From Natronosalvus sp042663485 (lineage in GTDB: Archaea > Halobacteriota > Halobacteria > Halobacteriales > Natrialbaceae): a stretch of 64,000 bases of DNA. The stretch lies in NCBI GenBank assembly GCA_042663485.1, contig JBHTAF010000002.1; one strand, given 5' to 3'. Under the pieces are notes generated by a model that saw only the letters and a list, made by a program, of their open reading frames with translations, made no database searches and was not told the DNA's origin. Below are positions 53,146-62,558 of the stretch, piece after piece (the first letter of the stretch is position 1; each line of letters opens with the position of its first letter). A program made the translations under genes and the position numbers.

Positions 53146-54240
53146 ATGGATCCAGCACTCAAACCCCTCGAGGAACAGGTGATCGTCATTACCGGCGCGT
53201 CGTCGGGAATCGGCTTGACGACGGCGCGGATGGCCGCGGACCGCGGTGCGCGGCTCGTGCTCGCCGCTCGAAGCGAAGACGCGCTGGCGGAACTGGTCGA
53301 AGAGATCAGAAACGACGGCGGCGAGGCGGAGTACGTCGTCGCCGACGTCCGAAACCGAGACGACGTCCGCGAGATCTCGGCGGTGGCCCGCGACGCCTAC
53401 GGTGGCTTCGACACCTGGGTCAACGGCGCCGGAATCTCCATCTACGGGAAACTCGAGGAGGTTCCGATCGAGGACATGCGCGCGCAGTTCGATACCAACG
53501 TCTGGGGTCTGCTCTACGGCTCGCTCGAGGCGGCGGACCACCTGCGGGATCGCGGCGGAGCGATCATCAACGTCGGCAGCGTCGTCTCCGAGCGCGCCAT
53601 GATCCTCCAGGGAAGCTACTCGGCGTCCAAACACGCGGTTAAGGGCTTCACCGACGCGCTGCGAATGGAACTGAGCGAGGACGACGCGCCGATCTCGGTG
53701 ACGCTCGTCAAACCGAGCGCGACCGACACGCCGTATCCGGAGCACGCCAAGAATTACATGGACGACGCGGCGACGCTTCCGCCGCCAATCTACGCACCGG
53801 AGACGGCAGCGCGAGCGATTCTCCACGCCGCGGAGCACCCCCAGCGGGAGGTGACGGTCGGCGCCGGCGGGAAGCAACTGACCGTTCTCGGCCGTTTCGC
53901 TCCAAAGCTCATGGATACGCTGATGGAAAGGGTGTTCTCGACGCAGGAGCGCACGGACGAACCGCCGCGGCCGCGAGAGCACCACGGTCTCGACAGTCCC
54001 TCGGGCGACCTCGAAGAGCGAGGCGACTACGACGGCCACGTCGCGGAGACGAGCTGGTATACCCAGCTCTTCCAGCGACGGCGAACGGCCGGAGCGGCGG
54101 TCGCCGCGATCGGGCTCGCGGTTGCATCGTATCTCGGATACAGGGTGATCCGGAACGCGGACGCGACGAGTGAGGACGATCGCCGGATTCCGAAACGACC
54201 CGTTCGACTGGCGTCTGCACTCGCTCGAGACCGTTCGTAG
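53146..54240 (+). CDS. SDR oxidoreductase with C-terminal membrane helix
   Basis: 364 residues. NAD(P) site VIVITGASSGIGLTTARMAA, VADVRNRDDV, NGAGIS, catalytic SYSASKHAVKGFTDALR. After the SDR part (to about residue 260) follows an acidic linker and one membrane helix (AGAAVAAIGLAVASYLGYRVI, about 320-340), so the enzyme is probably membrane-tethered. It resembles the SDR family with C-terminal anchor found in many prokaryotes; substrate unknown. The start MDPALKPLEEQ at 53146 is preferred. Confidence 0.9.
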   Translation: MDPALKPLEEQVIVITGASSGIGLTTARMAADRGARLVLAARSEDALAELVEEIRNDGGEAEYVVADVRNRDDVREISAVARDAYGGFDTWVNGAGISIYGKLEEVPIEDMRAQFDTNVWGLLYGSLEAADHLRDRGGAIINVGSVVSERAMILQGSYSASKHAVKGFTDALRMELSEDDAPISVTLVKPSATDTPYPEHAKNYMDDAATLPPPIYAPETAARAILHAAEHPQREVTVGAGGKQLTVLGRFAPKLMDTLMERVFSTQERTDEPPRPREHHGLDSPSGDLEERGDYDGHVAETSWYTQLFQRRRTAGAAVAAIGLAVASYLGYRVIRNADATSEDDRRIPKRPVRLASALARDRS

Positions 54241-54358
54241 CGACTAGCCTGTAGCTTCCGGCCCGTAGCTCTCGAGACGCTCCGCTCTCAATTCGACTCG
54301 ATCGGATACAAATGCGTTTACCCGTGATACTAGAAAAGGTTGGAAAGCGCGTTTCGGA

Positions 54359-54748
54359 CTAGATGACGCGGTTCTGCAGGTAGTCGAGGTGTTTCGCGTT
54401 GTAGACGATCTTGACCTCCTCGGACTCGGCAGTGCCGATGCAGGTCAGGCGGACGTTCTTGTCCTCGACTTCCTCGTCGCTGAGGATCTGCTGCATGTCC
54501 ATCTGGATTTCGCCCTCCTTGATGATGGCCGCGCAGTTTGCACAGGCGCCGGCACGGCACGAGAAGGGCCAGTCGTAGCCCTGGGCCTCGGCGGACTCGA
54601 GGATGTACTCGCCCTCGTTGACCTCGAGGGTGCCGTAGTCCTCGGCGTCGAAGTCGGCGTCGGCGGCTTTTTCGAAGACATCGTCGTCGTCGACACTCCA
54701 TCCCTGGTCGTCCAGTACTTCGTAGTTGAGGTATTCTACCGTGGGCAT
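54359..54748 (-). CDS. halobacterial plant-type 2Fe-2S ferredoxin
   Basis: 129 residues. Cys pattern FSCRAGACANCAAIIKEG with the fourth in RLTCIGTAESEEV, the plant-type 2Fe-2S site. A long acidic N-terminal insert (WSVDDDDVFEKAADADFDAE) and acidic C-terminus are the known salt adaptation of the abundant halobacterial ferredoxin, which accepts electrons from 2-oxoacid oxidoreductases. Start MPTVEYLNYEVLDD at 54748. Confidence 0.97.
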   Translation of the reverse strand: MPTVEYLNYEVLDDQGWSVDDDDVFEKAADADFDAEDYGTLEVNEGEYILESAEAQGYDWPFSCRAGACANCAAIIKEGEIQMDMQQILSDEEVEDKNVRLTCIGTAESEEVKIVYNAKHLDYLQNRVI

Positions 54749-54841
54749 CAGGTGGCGCTTCGAGGCCCGTACTGGTATAGCTTGCTGTTCATTTGCAACG
54801 GTTTATCAGCTTGATAGTCCTCCGCTGTGAGGAATCGGGGC

Positions 54842-56023
54842 TCAAAAGCCAAACAGCGGGACGAACCGGAAGGTGAGAAACGCCGCGACCGTCGAGATGA
54901 GCGGAACGACGTTTTGCATCAGGATGACGCGAGCGGTCGTCGACGGGTCGAACAGGTCGGCCGCTTTCGGGATGTCCTCGGCGCTCTCCTCGCCAATTTC
55001 GGGCGGTCGTTCGCCCTCTTCGTCCGCCGTGAGCGCGCCGATCGAGACCGCCGTTTCCTCGCCGCGGGCGGCGTCAGATAGCGTCGTCGTCCGGGTCGCG
55101 CGTCCCCAGCCCAGCCCGACGATGCACATGGTCGCGACGACGACGAAGCTAGCGGGGATCCCGATGAGCGAGAGGAAGATGACGATCGCCGAGGCCACGA
55201 CCGCGACGACGATCGCTGCCGTCAGCGGCAGGTTCGTGATGTCGTTGCCGAGCGTATCGAGGGTTCGGCGGGCGATGGTGAACGCCCCGACGGCGACGGC
55301 GATCGAACCGATGACGATGAGCGGGCCCAGGTCGAGGCCGCCGGCGCCGTAGATCGGGGCGATGGCGTTGGCGATGTTGCTCGTTCCGGAACTGAAGGCC
55401 ATCAAACACCCGATCACGACGACGACTATCGCACCGGTTCGCTGTCGACGGCCCGAACCGGCGCGGTAGGCGACCCGCGGGACCAGCCCGGAGCGGTCGA
55501 GCGAGAGCATCGGCTCGCCGCCACGTTTGGACTCGATGGCGACCCAGGCGTTGATCTGCGGGTAGAAGTACCGGCCGATGACGCCGGACACCCAGAAACC
55601 GATGACGGGCGCGACGACCCACCAGATGGCGATCTCGAGGACGACGCCGACGTTCAACTCGCCGGTCGCGAACCCGAGGGCAGCGATGGCGCCAACCGCG
55701 GTCATCGAGGTCGATGCCGGAACGCCCGCGTAGTTCCCGATGAAGAGCGCGCCGCCGATGAAAAAGAGGACGGCGACGTTGGCCTCGAGCGTGAAGATGT
55801 CGCTGTCGGTAATGAGGTCGTTGCCGAGCGTGTCGACGACGGCAGGGCCGATGGTCCAGGCGCCGACGAAGAAGAAGATAGACATCAGTCCCGCGGCGGC
55901 GACCTTCGTGATGACGTTCGCGCCGACGGCGGGACCGAACGCAGGCCCCGTGGTCGCGCCGCCGATGTTGTAGCCGACGAAAATCGCGACGAGAACACCT
56001 GCGTATAACAGTATCTCCGACAC
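54842..56023 (-). CDS. inorganic phosphate transporter, Pit family
   Basis: 393-residue permease with about ten membrane helices. The Pit repeats show as FVGYNIGGATTGPAFGPAVG near the start, in place of the usual GANDVANA, and SSGTSNIANAIAPIYG in the second half. A soluble acidic loop (about 315-350, GEETAVSIGALTADEEGERP) sits between helices. Low-affinity phosphate or metal-phosphate uptake driven by cations is expected. No PhoU gene is seen next to it. Confidence 0.92.
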   Translation of the reverse strand: MSEILLYAGVLVAIFVGYNIGGATTGPAFGPAVGANVITKVAAAGLMSIFFFVGAWTIGPAVVDTLGNDLITDSDIFTLEANVAVLFFIGGALFIGNYAGVPASTSMTAVGAIAALGFATGELNVGVVLEIAIWWVVAPVIGFWVSGVIGRYFYPQINAWVAIESKRGGEPMLSLDRSGLVPRVAYRAGSGRRQRTGAIVVVVIGCLMAFSSGTSNIANAIAPIYGAGGLDLGPLIVIGSIAVAVGAFTIARRTLDTLGNDITNLPLTAAIVVAVVASAIVIFLSLIGIPASFVVVATMCIVGLGWGRATRTTTLSDAARGEETAVSIGALTADEEGERPPEIGEESAEDIPKAADLFDPSTTARVILMQNVVPLISTVAAFLTFRFVPLFGF

Positions 56024-56213
56024 GGACGAACGTATGGGGCAGGGGCCTAAAAACGCGCCTATTTGGCTCGAGGTCGGACAGTCAGACGCTTCAGAGGGCG
56101 ACGATTCCGGGAGTCGGTACGAGCGTCAACAGGAGTGGTAAAACGACGACCGTGGGACCGCACCGTAACCGAAAACCGGGGCCTTTACTCGGGTCGCCCT
56201 CTGCGTACTCCGC

Positions 56214-56963
56214 ATGAGCCAGCAGTTCGCGGAGTTCGAGGTGATTCCGGCAGTCGACGTCCAGGACGGCGAGGTCGTCCAGCTCGTCCAGGGCGAGCGC
56301 GGCACCGAGAAACGCTACGGGGACCCCGTGGCGGCCGCGAAGCGGTGGATCGACGCCGGCGCGCGCAGTCTCCACCTGGTCGATCTCGACGGCGCGTTCG
56401 AGGGCGAACGAGCGAACGCCGACGCCATCGACGCCGTCCTCGAGGCCGTTGACGTGCCGACCCAGCTCGGCGGCGGCATTCGAACGGCCAGCGACGCGTT
56501 CGACCTTCTCGAGCGCGGCCTCGACCGGGTCATCTTGGGGACGACAGCCGTCGAAAATCCCGACGTCGTGGCCGAGATCAGCGCCGAGTACCCGGACTCC
56601 GTCGTCGTCAGCCTCGACGCGAAAGACGGCGAAGTTGTCGTCGAGGGGTGGACCGAAGGCGCCGGCATCACGCCCGTCGACGCCGCGAGGCGGTACGACG
56701 ACCTCGGCGCCGCGGCGATCCTCTTCACGAACGTCGACGTCGAGGGGCAACTCGAGGGCGTCCGGACCGGCCCGGTCCGCGACCTCGTCGCGGCGACCGA
56801 CGTTCCGATCGTCGCGAGCGGCGGGGTGGCGTCGCTCGAGGACGTCGTGGCGCTTCGCGAGGCCGGGGCCGCGGCGGTCGTCGTCGGGAGCGCGCTCTAC
56901 GAGGGGACGTTCACGCTCGAGGCCGCCCAGAAGGCGGCCCGGCGAGTGGCCGACGACGAGTGA
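56214..56963 (+). CDS. hisA: HisA, phosphoribosyl-ProFAR isomerase
   Basis: 249-residue TIM barrel, fourth step of histidine synthesis. FEVIPAVDVQDGEVVQLVQG (first Asp), LVDLDGAFEGERANADAI, LGGGIRTASDAFDLLERG, ILFTNVDVEGQLEGVRTGP (second Asp) and VPIVASGGVASLEDVVAL. It stands alone, with hisB 0.75 kb away on the same strand and one unrelated small gene between, on the other strand. Confidence 0.96.
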   Translation: MSQQFAEFEVIPAVDVQDGEVVQLVQGERGTEKRYGDPVAAAKRWIDAGARSLHLVDLDGAFEGERANADAIDAVLEAVDVPTQLGGGIRTASDAFDLLERGLDRVILGTTAVENPDVVAEISAEYPDSVVVSLDAKDGEVVVEGWTEGAGITPVDAARRYDDLGAAAILFTNVDVEGQLEGVRTGPVRDLVAATDVPIVASGGVASLEDVVALREAGAAAVVVGSALYEGTFTLEAAQKAARRVADDE

Positions 56964-57051
56964 TTCGGCGGACGATGTGACGGTCGTTTGCCGACGATGG
57001 GCGAACGTATCGCCGCTCGAGATGTCCGATGACGTGAAAAGTGGAGTGGAT

Positions 57052-57170
57052 TGTGGTACGTGAGTCGAGGGTGGAGAGTCGGGGTTGGAAGAGTGGAAGT
57101 CGGGGGTTGGAGGGTGGAGGGCGGAGGACAGGGGTGGAGTTGGAGGGATGGAGGGCCCCAGCAGTGTCGA
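57052..57170 (+). repeat. G-rich, purine-biased low-complexity tract
   Basis: Over about 110 bases the plus strand is nearly free of C and consists of GGA, GGT, GGGG words (for example tcgggggttggagggtggag). Four or more G-runs with loops of two to five bases could fold into a G-quadruplex. It lies between hisA and the end of the small membrane gene. Confidence 0.6.
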
Positions 57171-57173
57171 CCG

Positions 57174-57449
57174 TCAGTGCTGATTGTAGCCGTGACCGGC
57201 GTACAGGGCGAAGACGTTGACGACCAGCAGCGTCACGAACGTCAGGGCGATCGTCGGATCGTTCAGGCCGTTCGCGAGGAGGGGCAGGTACGCGAACGGC
57301 AGCGCGATGGCGATCCAGAAACTCAAGAACTGTGCTGAGGGCCTGACGACGCCGAGCGTCTGGCGAAGTCGGGAACTGTACTGGCTGACCGCTTCGGGGG
57401 ACGGCGTGAGTGAGTCAGTCGAGGGCGGGGACGGATTTGGCATGGTCAT
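57174..57449 (-). CDS. small two-helix membrane protein, paralogue of the gene at 2987-3175
   Basis: 91 residues with a Ser/Pro-rich front (MTMPNPSPPSTDSLTPSPEA) and two membrane helices. The part FWIAIALPFAYLPLLANGLN then FVTLLVVNVFALYAGHGYNQ lines up with the 62-residue protein near the start of the window (FW....LPF.Y.P....GLN; NV.AL..GH.Y). Start 57449 follows a TATA box about 40-48 bases upstream. Function unknown. Confidence 0.75.
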   Translation of the reverse strand: MTMPNPSPPSTDSLTPSPEAVSQYSSRLRQTLGVVRPSAQFLSFWIAIALPFAYLPLLANGLNDPTIALTFVTLLVVNVFALYAGHGYNQH

Positions 57450-57487
57450 CGAACACCTCTGGGTAGTAGAGACATTCACTGCACCCA

Positions 57488-57496
57488 TCATATAAG
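57488..57496 (-). promoter_or_regulatory. TATA box of the small membrane gene
   Basis: Minus-strand cttatatga, 39-47 bases before the ATG at 57449, implies a leader of 10-20 bases. Confidence 0.55.
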
Positions 57497-57712
57497 GGGA
57501 CGAACATTGGGGTCGTTTCGGTCCGTTTCACCGATTATGGACCGGGGTATCGGATGCCTGAAACGCGCTTAGAACGCTCCTAAAATTTTAAAACCGTATT
57601 AAAACCAGTATCTCTCGTCGTCGAGTATAGCCCCAAGTGAGGCCCCAACTCGAGCCGATCTGACGCCGACTCGAGCGCAATCGCCTTGTATCGGCCGCCG
57701 TATACCTCGAGC

Positions 57713-58300
57713 ATGAGCCAGCGAACGGCGACCGTCTCCCGCGAAACGGGCGAGACGACCATCGAGTGCACCCTCGCCGTCGACGGGTCGGGAACCGCCG
57801 AGGTCGACACCGGGATCGGCTTTTTCGATCACATGTGTACCGCCTTCGCCAAGCACGGCCTGTTCGACCTCGAACTCGAGTGCGACGGTGATCTCCACGT
57901 TGATGACCACCACACCGTCGAAGACGTCGCCATCGTCGTCGGGACCGCATTCGACGAGGCGCTGGACGATCGCGCGGGAATCGTCCGGTACGCCGACCGG
58001 CGCGTCCCGCTCGACGAGGCGGTCGCCGACGCGATCGTCGACGTGAGCGGGCGCTCCCGGTTTTACTTCGACGGCACGTTCTCACAGGATCGGGTCGGGG
58101 AATTTACGAGCGACATGGCGCGTCACTTCGCCGAGTCACTGGCGATGCACGCCGGACTCACCCTCCATCTGGCCGTCGACGGCAAGAACGCCCACCACGA
58201 GGTCGAGGCATTGTTCAAGGCCCTCGCGCGAACGCTCGACGACGCGACGCGAATCGACGAGCGGCGCGAGGGGACGCCGAGCACGAAGGGAACGCTCTAG
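57713..58300 (+). CDS. hisB: HisB, imidazoleglycerol-phosphate dehydratase
   Basis: 195 residues. DTGIGFFDHMCTAFAKHGLF, DGDLHVDDHHTVEDVAIVVG, GRSRFYFDGTFSQDRVGEF, HFAESLAMHAGLTLHLAVDG and GKNAHHEVEALFKALARTL hold the repeated metal-binding His/Glu sets of the family. Sixth/seventh step of histidine synthesis. Archaeal type without the bacterial phosphatase half. The start MSQRTATVSRE at 57713. Confidence 0.96.
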   Translation: MSQRTATVSRETGETTIECTLAVDGSGTAEVDTGIGFFDHMCTAFAKHGLFDLELECDGDLHVDDHHTVEDVAIVVGTAFDEALDDRAGIVRYADRRVPLDEAVADAIVDVSGRSRFYFDGTFSQDRVGEFTSDMARHFAESLAMHAGLTLHLAVDGKNAHHEVEALFKALARTLDDATRIDERREGTPSTKGTL

Positions 58301-58321
58301 CGAAGGCGACGACGGCACCCG

Positions 58322-58951
58322 CTACGGCCGTCGCAACTGGTCGCCGTCCTCGACGAGTTTCCGCTCCGCGAGGGCGTGGTCGATGATCGCGTCGACCTCG
58401 TGGCTCTCGAGGTCGTAGGCACCGGCAGCGAGTCCCTCGAGGTCGGCGCGGTCCATCGGGAGTTCGCGGTTACGGAGGAGTCGAAGGACCTTGCCGTAGG
58501 CGGCTGGCGACTTCGAGTCGTCGCCTGACGCGGATTCAGTATTCCGATCGTCGGGTTTAGCGCCGTCTTCAGCTGACTCTCGTTCGACGTCGGCGTTCGG
58601 TTCTGTCGTGACGCCCTGTCCGCTTCCTCGAGCGGCGGTCTCGACGCCGTCGCTTCCGCTCCCGTCGGCGGTACGGGTTTCGTCGTTTCCGCCGATCGAC
58701 ACGGCGACGTCATCGGTTTCGGGAGGCGTGTCGTCGCGCGAGGAACGTCCGTTTCCGTCGCGCCCGCTCTCGCTCCCGCCCTCGAGTCGGGCGAGTAACG
58801 GCTCGAGAAGCGTCTCCAGGCGGTCGTGGCAGGCGTCACAGAGAACGGCACGGCATTGCTCGCGCTCGCTCGGCTCGAGCACCGACGGGACGATTTCGAA
58901 CGTGCCGGCGGCCGGTTCTCCACAGAAGTCACAGGTCTGGATTGCGCGCAT
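58322..58951 (-). CDS. zinc-finger protein with long acidic linker
   Basis: 209 residues. N-terminal double CxxC: IQTCDFCGEPAAGTFE (about 6-9) and RAVLCDACHDRLETLLEP (about 39-42), a four-Cys zinc site. About residues 65-145 form a disordered Asp/Ser/Gly-rich linker. The C-terminal 60 residues (GKVLRLLRNRELPMDRADLE and YDLESHEVDAIIDHALAERK) look like a small helical domain, perhaps a winged-helix or helical-bundle module. No named function. Start at 58951 (MRAIQTCDFCG). Confidence 0.78.
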   Translation of the reverse strand: MRAIQTCDFCGEPAAGTFEIVPSVLEPSEREQCRAVLCDACHDRLETLLEPLLARLEGGSESGRDGNGRSSRDDTPPETDDVAVSIGGNDETRTADGSGSDGVETAARGSGQGVTTEPNADVERESAEDGAKPDDRNTESASGDDSKSPAAYGKVLRLLRNRELPMDRADLEGLAAGAYDLESHEVDAIIDHALAERKLVEDGDQLRRP

Positions 58952-59245
58952 AGCCGTTCGTCCGAACCGGACCACCAAAAACGTGAGTCAGACGCGATGG
59001 GGTCAGCGGATCGAGCAAACGTCACATCGTCACAAATCGGACCGCCGTACTCGTATCTCACTGGCCGACAACGAGCGACAGAGTCATGTTCATTGAGAAC
59101 ATACCACACAGAGCCTGTCCTGGGTAGGGGTACCTGCGACGGGCCACGAATCCTACAGTGGCGACGTCACACGCGTCGTCCATCCCCCGTATTCTGCGAC
59201 ACGTCGGCCGTAGGCAATCTCCCCTCTACGACACACCGACCGCGA

Positions 59246-60406
59246 TCACTCGAGTGCCAGTACCGATGAAGCCGCTCGTTCGACGGCCTCGAGATCGGCC
59301 TCCGGGGCGTAGACACCGAGTCGCCACTGGGCGCGCTGGGCGGCCTGCAACCCCTGGACGAGCGGCGACTGTTCGTGGAGTCGGCGGACGGAGCCGCCGA
59401 CGACGACGCGCGTCTCGGTCTCAGGCATGCTCGGCCGGCCGGGACAGTCGACGACGACCGACCGCGAATCGACGTCGGCCCGATCGGCGACGTCGGTCTC
59501 GAGTTCTCGGATCTCATCGTGGTCGGCCTCGAGCAGCCACTCCGGCACCGCCTCGAGTTCGGCCCAGGCCGCTCGCTTGTAGAGGCGCCGTTCTGCGAGT
59601 CGCGCCGCGAAATCGGTAGTGTGCTGGCACTCGCGCAGTGCCGACAGGAGATCTGCGTCGGTCATCCTGGCGAATCGCTCGGCCGTCAGGTCGGTCTCCT
59701 CGAGCAGGGTTTCGGAGGCGCGCTCGAGCATCGACCCCGCGATGCGGGAGACGTGGTGGCGGTAGACGGTCGCGTTCATCAGCGCGCGGGCGACGAGCAA
59801 ACTCTCGGCGGTGGCGACGTTGCCCTCCTCGAGGACGAGCGCGTCGTCGACGAACCGGAGGACTCGAACGAGCCGCCCCGGATCGACCGTGCCGTAGGGG
59901 ACGCCCGTGTGGTGGGCGTCGCGCACGAGGTAGTCCATCCGGTCGACGTCGAGGTCCCCCGAGACGAGTTGGCCGAGTTTGCCATCGCCGGCGATCAAGT
60001 TCGCGACCACTTCCGGGGCGAGGCCGTGGGACTCGAGGACGGCCGCCAGTTCCGAGTCCTCGAAGAGGTGGTGAACGTCGTCGTGGTGGCGCCCGAGGCG
60101 GCGTTCGATGATCCGTTCGGTCTGGTGGCCGTAGGGACCGTGGCCGACGTCGTGGAGCAGAGCCGCCGCACGGACGGCTTCCGCGCGGGCCCCCTCGACG
60201 CCGAGGTGGGTGAGCGCCTGGCGCGCGAGGTGATAGACCCCGAGGCTGTGCTCGAACCGGGTGTGGCTGGCCGAGGGGTAGACCAGTCGGACGGTCGAGA
60301 GCTGTTTGACGTACCGGAGTCGCTGCATCGCCGTCGTGTCCAGCAGATCCTGTGCGACGCCGTCGACCTCGACGTAGTCGTGGACGGCGTCTTTGATCGC
60401 GTTCAT
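59246..60406 (-). CDS. HD-domain metal-dependent phosphohydrolase (dNTPase/SAMHD1-like)
   Basis: 386 residues. HD signature: HTRFEHSLGVYHLARQAL, AALLHDVGHGPYGHQTERI (HD near residue 73) and LDVDRMDYLVRDAHHTGV (final Asp). These follow the order of deoxynucleotide triphosphohydrolases and relatives; the archaeal substrate is unproven. Start MNAIKDAVHDYVEVDG at 60406; the longer frame adds 50 residues of doubtful character. Confidence 0.92.
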   Translation of the reverse strand: MNAIKDAVHDYVEVDGVAQDLLDTTAMQRLRYVKQLSTVRLVYPSASHTRFEHSLGVYHLARQALTHLGVEGARAEAVRAAALLHDVGHGPYGHQTERIIERRLGRHHDDVHHLFEDSELAAVLESHGLAPEVVANLIAGDGKLGQLVSGDLDVDRMDYLVRDAHHTGVPYGTVDPGRLVRVLRFVDDALVLEEGNVATAESLLVARALMNATVYRHHVSRIAGSMLERASETLLEETDLTAERFARMTDADLLSALRECQHTTDFAARLAERRLYKRAAWAELEAVPEWLLEADHDEIRELETDVADRADVDSRSVVVDCPGRPSMPETETRVVVGGSVRRLHEQSPLVQGLQAAQRAQWRLGVYAPEADLEAVERAASSVLALE

Positions 60407-60554
60407 GGGCGTACTCGCGGCGGGAGTGTCAAAACGAAATCGGACTGGGCCGACCGAGTTTTCGTTCACGTTCTCGTTCACGGACTCGGTTTCGTCCTCG
60501 AGTCGACACGCATGAACCGAAACGCCCCTGTGTTCCCGGCCCTTCGAATACCGC

Positions 60555-61415
60555 ATGCCGACCGTACGGAACCGCGGCGCATCGCTGTTCTACAGTGCCG
60601 AAGGCGGGAACGGCGACGAGGGCCCGCCGGTCGTCTTCGTCAACGAGGCCGGCCTCGGTGGCTGGCTCTGGGGCTGGCAACACGCCTCCCTGGCCGGCCC
60701 CTTCGAGACCGTCGTCTGGGATCTCCGGGCCACCGGTCGCTCCGAGGGAACGGCCGGGCCGTACGACCTCGAGACGCTCGCGAGCGACTTCGAGGCCGTC
60801 TGCCGCGAGATCGGTAGTCGGAGCGTCCACGCCGTCGGCCTGGGACTCGGCGGCGCCATCGCTCTCGAGGCCGCCCGCTCGAGCGGGCGCGTCGAGACGC
60901 TAACGCTCCTGGGAACCGCCGCACACGGGTCGGTATTCGACCTCGAGGCGTTGTTCGAATCGCCGGTCGACGAGGAAGTGACGGTCTACGGCAACGACGA
61001 TAGCGCTGACTCTGATAGCGACGACGACCGACGCAACGCGATTCGCACCACCCTCGAGCCCGCCCTCTCCGCGGACTTTCGGGGCCGCCAGCCGGACGTC
61101 GTCGACGGCATCGTCGACTGGCGCCTCGAGGGCGACGCCGATCCCGTCGGCCGACGCGCACAACTCGCCGCTCTCGCCGAGTTCGACGCTCGAGACTGGC
61201 TCGTCGAGGTCACCCAGCCGACGCTAGTCCTTCACGGCAGGGCCGACGGGCTCGTTCCGCCCGACGCCGGACGCGACCTCGCCGATGGGCTTCCAAGGGG
61301 GACGTTCGTTCCGCTCGAAGGCGCTGGCCACCTCGCGAACGTCGAACGCTCGCGGACGGTGAACGATCGCTTGTTCGGGTTCCTCGAGGATCACACCGAC
61401 GGCCTCGAGCGGTGA
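60555..61415 (+). CDS. alpha/beta-hydrolase-fold protein lacking the nucleophile Ser
   Basis: 286 residues. All landmarks of the fold are present: VVFVNEAGLGGWLWGW (oxyanion side), FETVVWDLRATGRSEG, VHAVGLGLGGAIALEAA (nucleophile elbow), LVLHGRADGLVPPDAGR (acid) and EGAGHLANVERS (His). At the elbow the usual GHSLGG reads GLGLGG, so the catalytic Ser is Gly. The acidic loop DDSADSDSDDDRRN (about 152-165) is a haloarchaeal insert. It may be a non-hydrolytic binding protein. Confidence 0.9.
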   Translation: MPTVRNRGASLFYSAEGGNGDEGPPVVFVNEAGLGGWLWGWQHASLAGPFETVVWDLRATGRSEGTAGPYDLETLASDFEAVCREIGSRSVHAVGLGLGGAIALEAARSSGRVETLTLLGTAAHGSVFDLEALFESPVDEEVTVYGNDDSADSDSDDDRRNAIRTTLEPALSADFRGRQPDVVDGIVDWRLEGDADPVGRRAQLAALAEFDARDWLVEVTQPTLVLHGRADGLVPPDAGRDLADGLPRGTFVPLEGAGHLANVERSRTVNDRLFGFLEDHTDGLER

Positions 61416-61734
61416 GTGCCTCGAGCGAAGAGTGCTTAGAGCGAAAGCCTTGAACAGCGCCTCGAGCGGCGAGCACCTCAGCGGTGCCAGCCGCAGACGA
61501 AGGGGCTGACACCAAAAATCGGATGGGGAACTCACGGTATCCGGTGGATTCATGCTCGCTCAGTCCGGAGTAGAACCTGCACGGGGGTGGGCGGAATCAG
61601 TCTGTCGACTCGATCGTCAACGTTCCACCCACATCACCTATCAACCACCACATCCCCCGTGTTTTTCCCGAGAGCAATCGTTCGAGCCGACCGAGGGCAC
61701 AAGGTCTTACTGTCCAGAGTACGTGGCTAGACCA
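61416..61734. other. intergenic stretch with imperfect CTCGAGCG repeats
   Basis: About 320 bases. The first 70 contain repeated words cctcgagcgg/tgagtg and cctcgagcga/agagtg at a 16-base spacing, which look like slipped copies of the gene's end. Beyond that I see a plain leader, no TATA that stands out and no further gene. Confidence 0.5.
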
Positions 61735-62469
61735 ATGACACAGGTGCGGCTCGCGCTGCTCAACGCCGCCTACGAGGGGGAGAGCACGCGGCGGAACTTT
61801 CGACGTGAACTCGACGCCTCGCTCGCCGAGTTCGACATCACTGACGGCGAACTCCCGGAGACGTACGACTACGACGGCGTCGTCGTGACCGGGTCCCGAG
61901 CGTCGGTCTACTGGGACGAACCGTGGATCGGTCCCACCAGAGAGTGGGTCGCCGAGGCAATCGACCGCGACATCCCTCACCTGGGGGTCTGCTGGGGGCA
62001 CCAGCTGCTCGCGGACGTGCTGGGGGGTACGGTCGACGACATGGGCGACTACGAAGTCGGGTACAGCGAGATCGAACGCCTCGAGGACAGCCGGCTGTTC
62101 GAGGGCCTCGACGAGCGCTTCACTGCCTACACCAGCCACTCCGATGCTGTCGTCGAACTCCCGCCCGATGCCACGCCGCTGGCCGAAAACGAGTACTCGA
62201 ACCACGGCTACGCCTGCGGCCGGGTCTTCGGAGTGCAGTTCCACCCCGAATTCGACCAGCCGACGATGCGAAAACTGCTCGAGAACAAGGACCTCGAGCC
62301 GGCCTACCGTGAACACTTGCTCGAGCAGGTCACAGACGAAAATCACGCCAGAACACGCCCTGCGAGTCTGGTCTTCGAGAACTTTACCGACTACGTCCGC
62401 GAGTTGCAAGCGAGTGCCGACAGGGAGCACGAATCGACGGGACTGGACACCACCGATATTTCAGCCTGA
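61735..62469 (+). CDS. class I glutamine amidotransferase-like protein
   Basis: 244 residues. The catalytic triad is visible: Cys in PHLGVCWGHQLLADVLGG (about residues 81-98), and His and Glu in VFGVQFHPEFDQPTMRKLL (about 163-181). The fold matches GMP-synthase-like amidotransferases, which release ammonia from glutamine or cleave gamma-glutamyl groups. A synthetase partner is not adjacent. Start MTQVRLALLNAAYEGE at 61735. Confidence 0.92.
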   Translation: MTQVRLALLNAAYEGESTRRNFRRELDASLAEFDITDGELPETYDYDGVVVTGSRASVYWDEPWIGPTREWVAEAIDRDIPHLGVCWGHQLLADVLGGTVDDMGDYEVGYSEIERLEDSRLFEGLDERFTAYTSHSDAVVELPPDATPLAENEYSNHGYACGRVFGVQFHPEFDQPTMRKLLENKDLEPAYREHLLEQVTDENHARTRPASLVFENFTDYVRELQASADREHESTGLDTTDISA

Positions 62470-62558
62470 CCAGGGCCGCCACCAGCGGCGACCGGAATTC
62501 TCAGTCTACAGGAATCAGCGAGTTAGATAGATGTGCCTGCTCCGTACCGGTAGCTACG

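Noticed and set aside
56091..56190. short minus-strand hydrophobic frame (VVVLPLLLTLVPTPG) before hisA
   Set aside because: No start codon of its own in a sensible place; probably chance.
59375..60817. 480-codon plus-strand frame over the HD gene
   Set aside because: Antisense to the HD hydrolase; no recognised motif.
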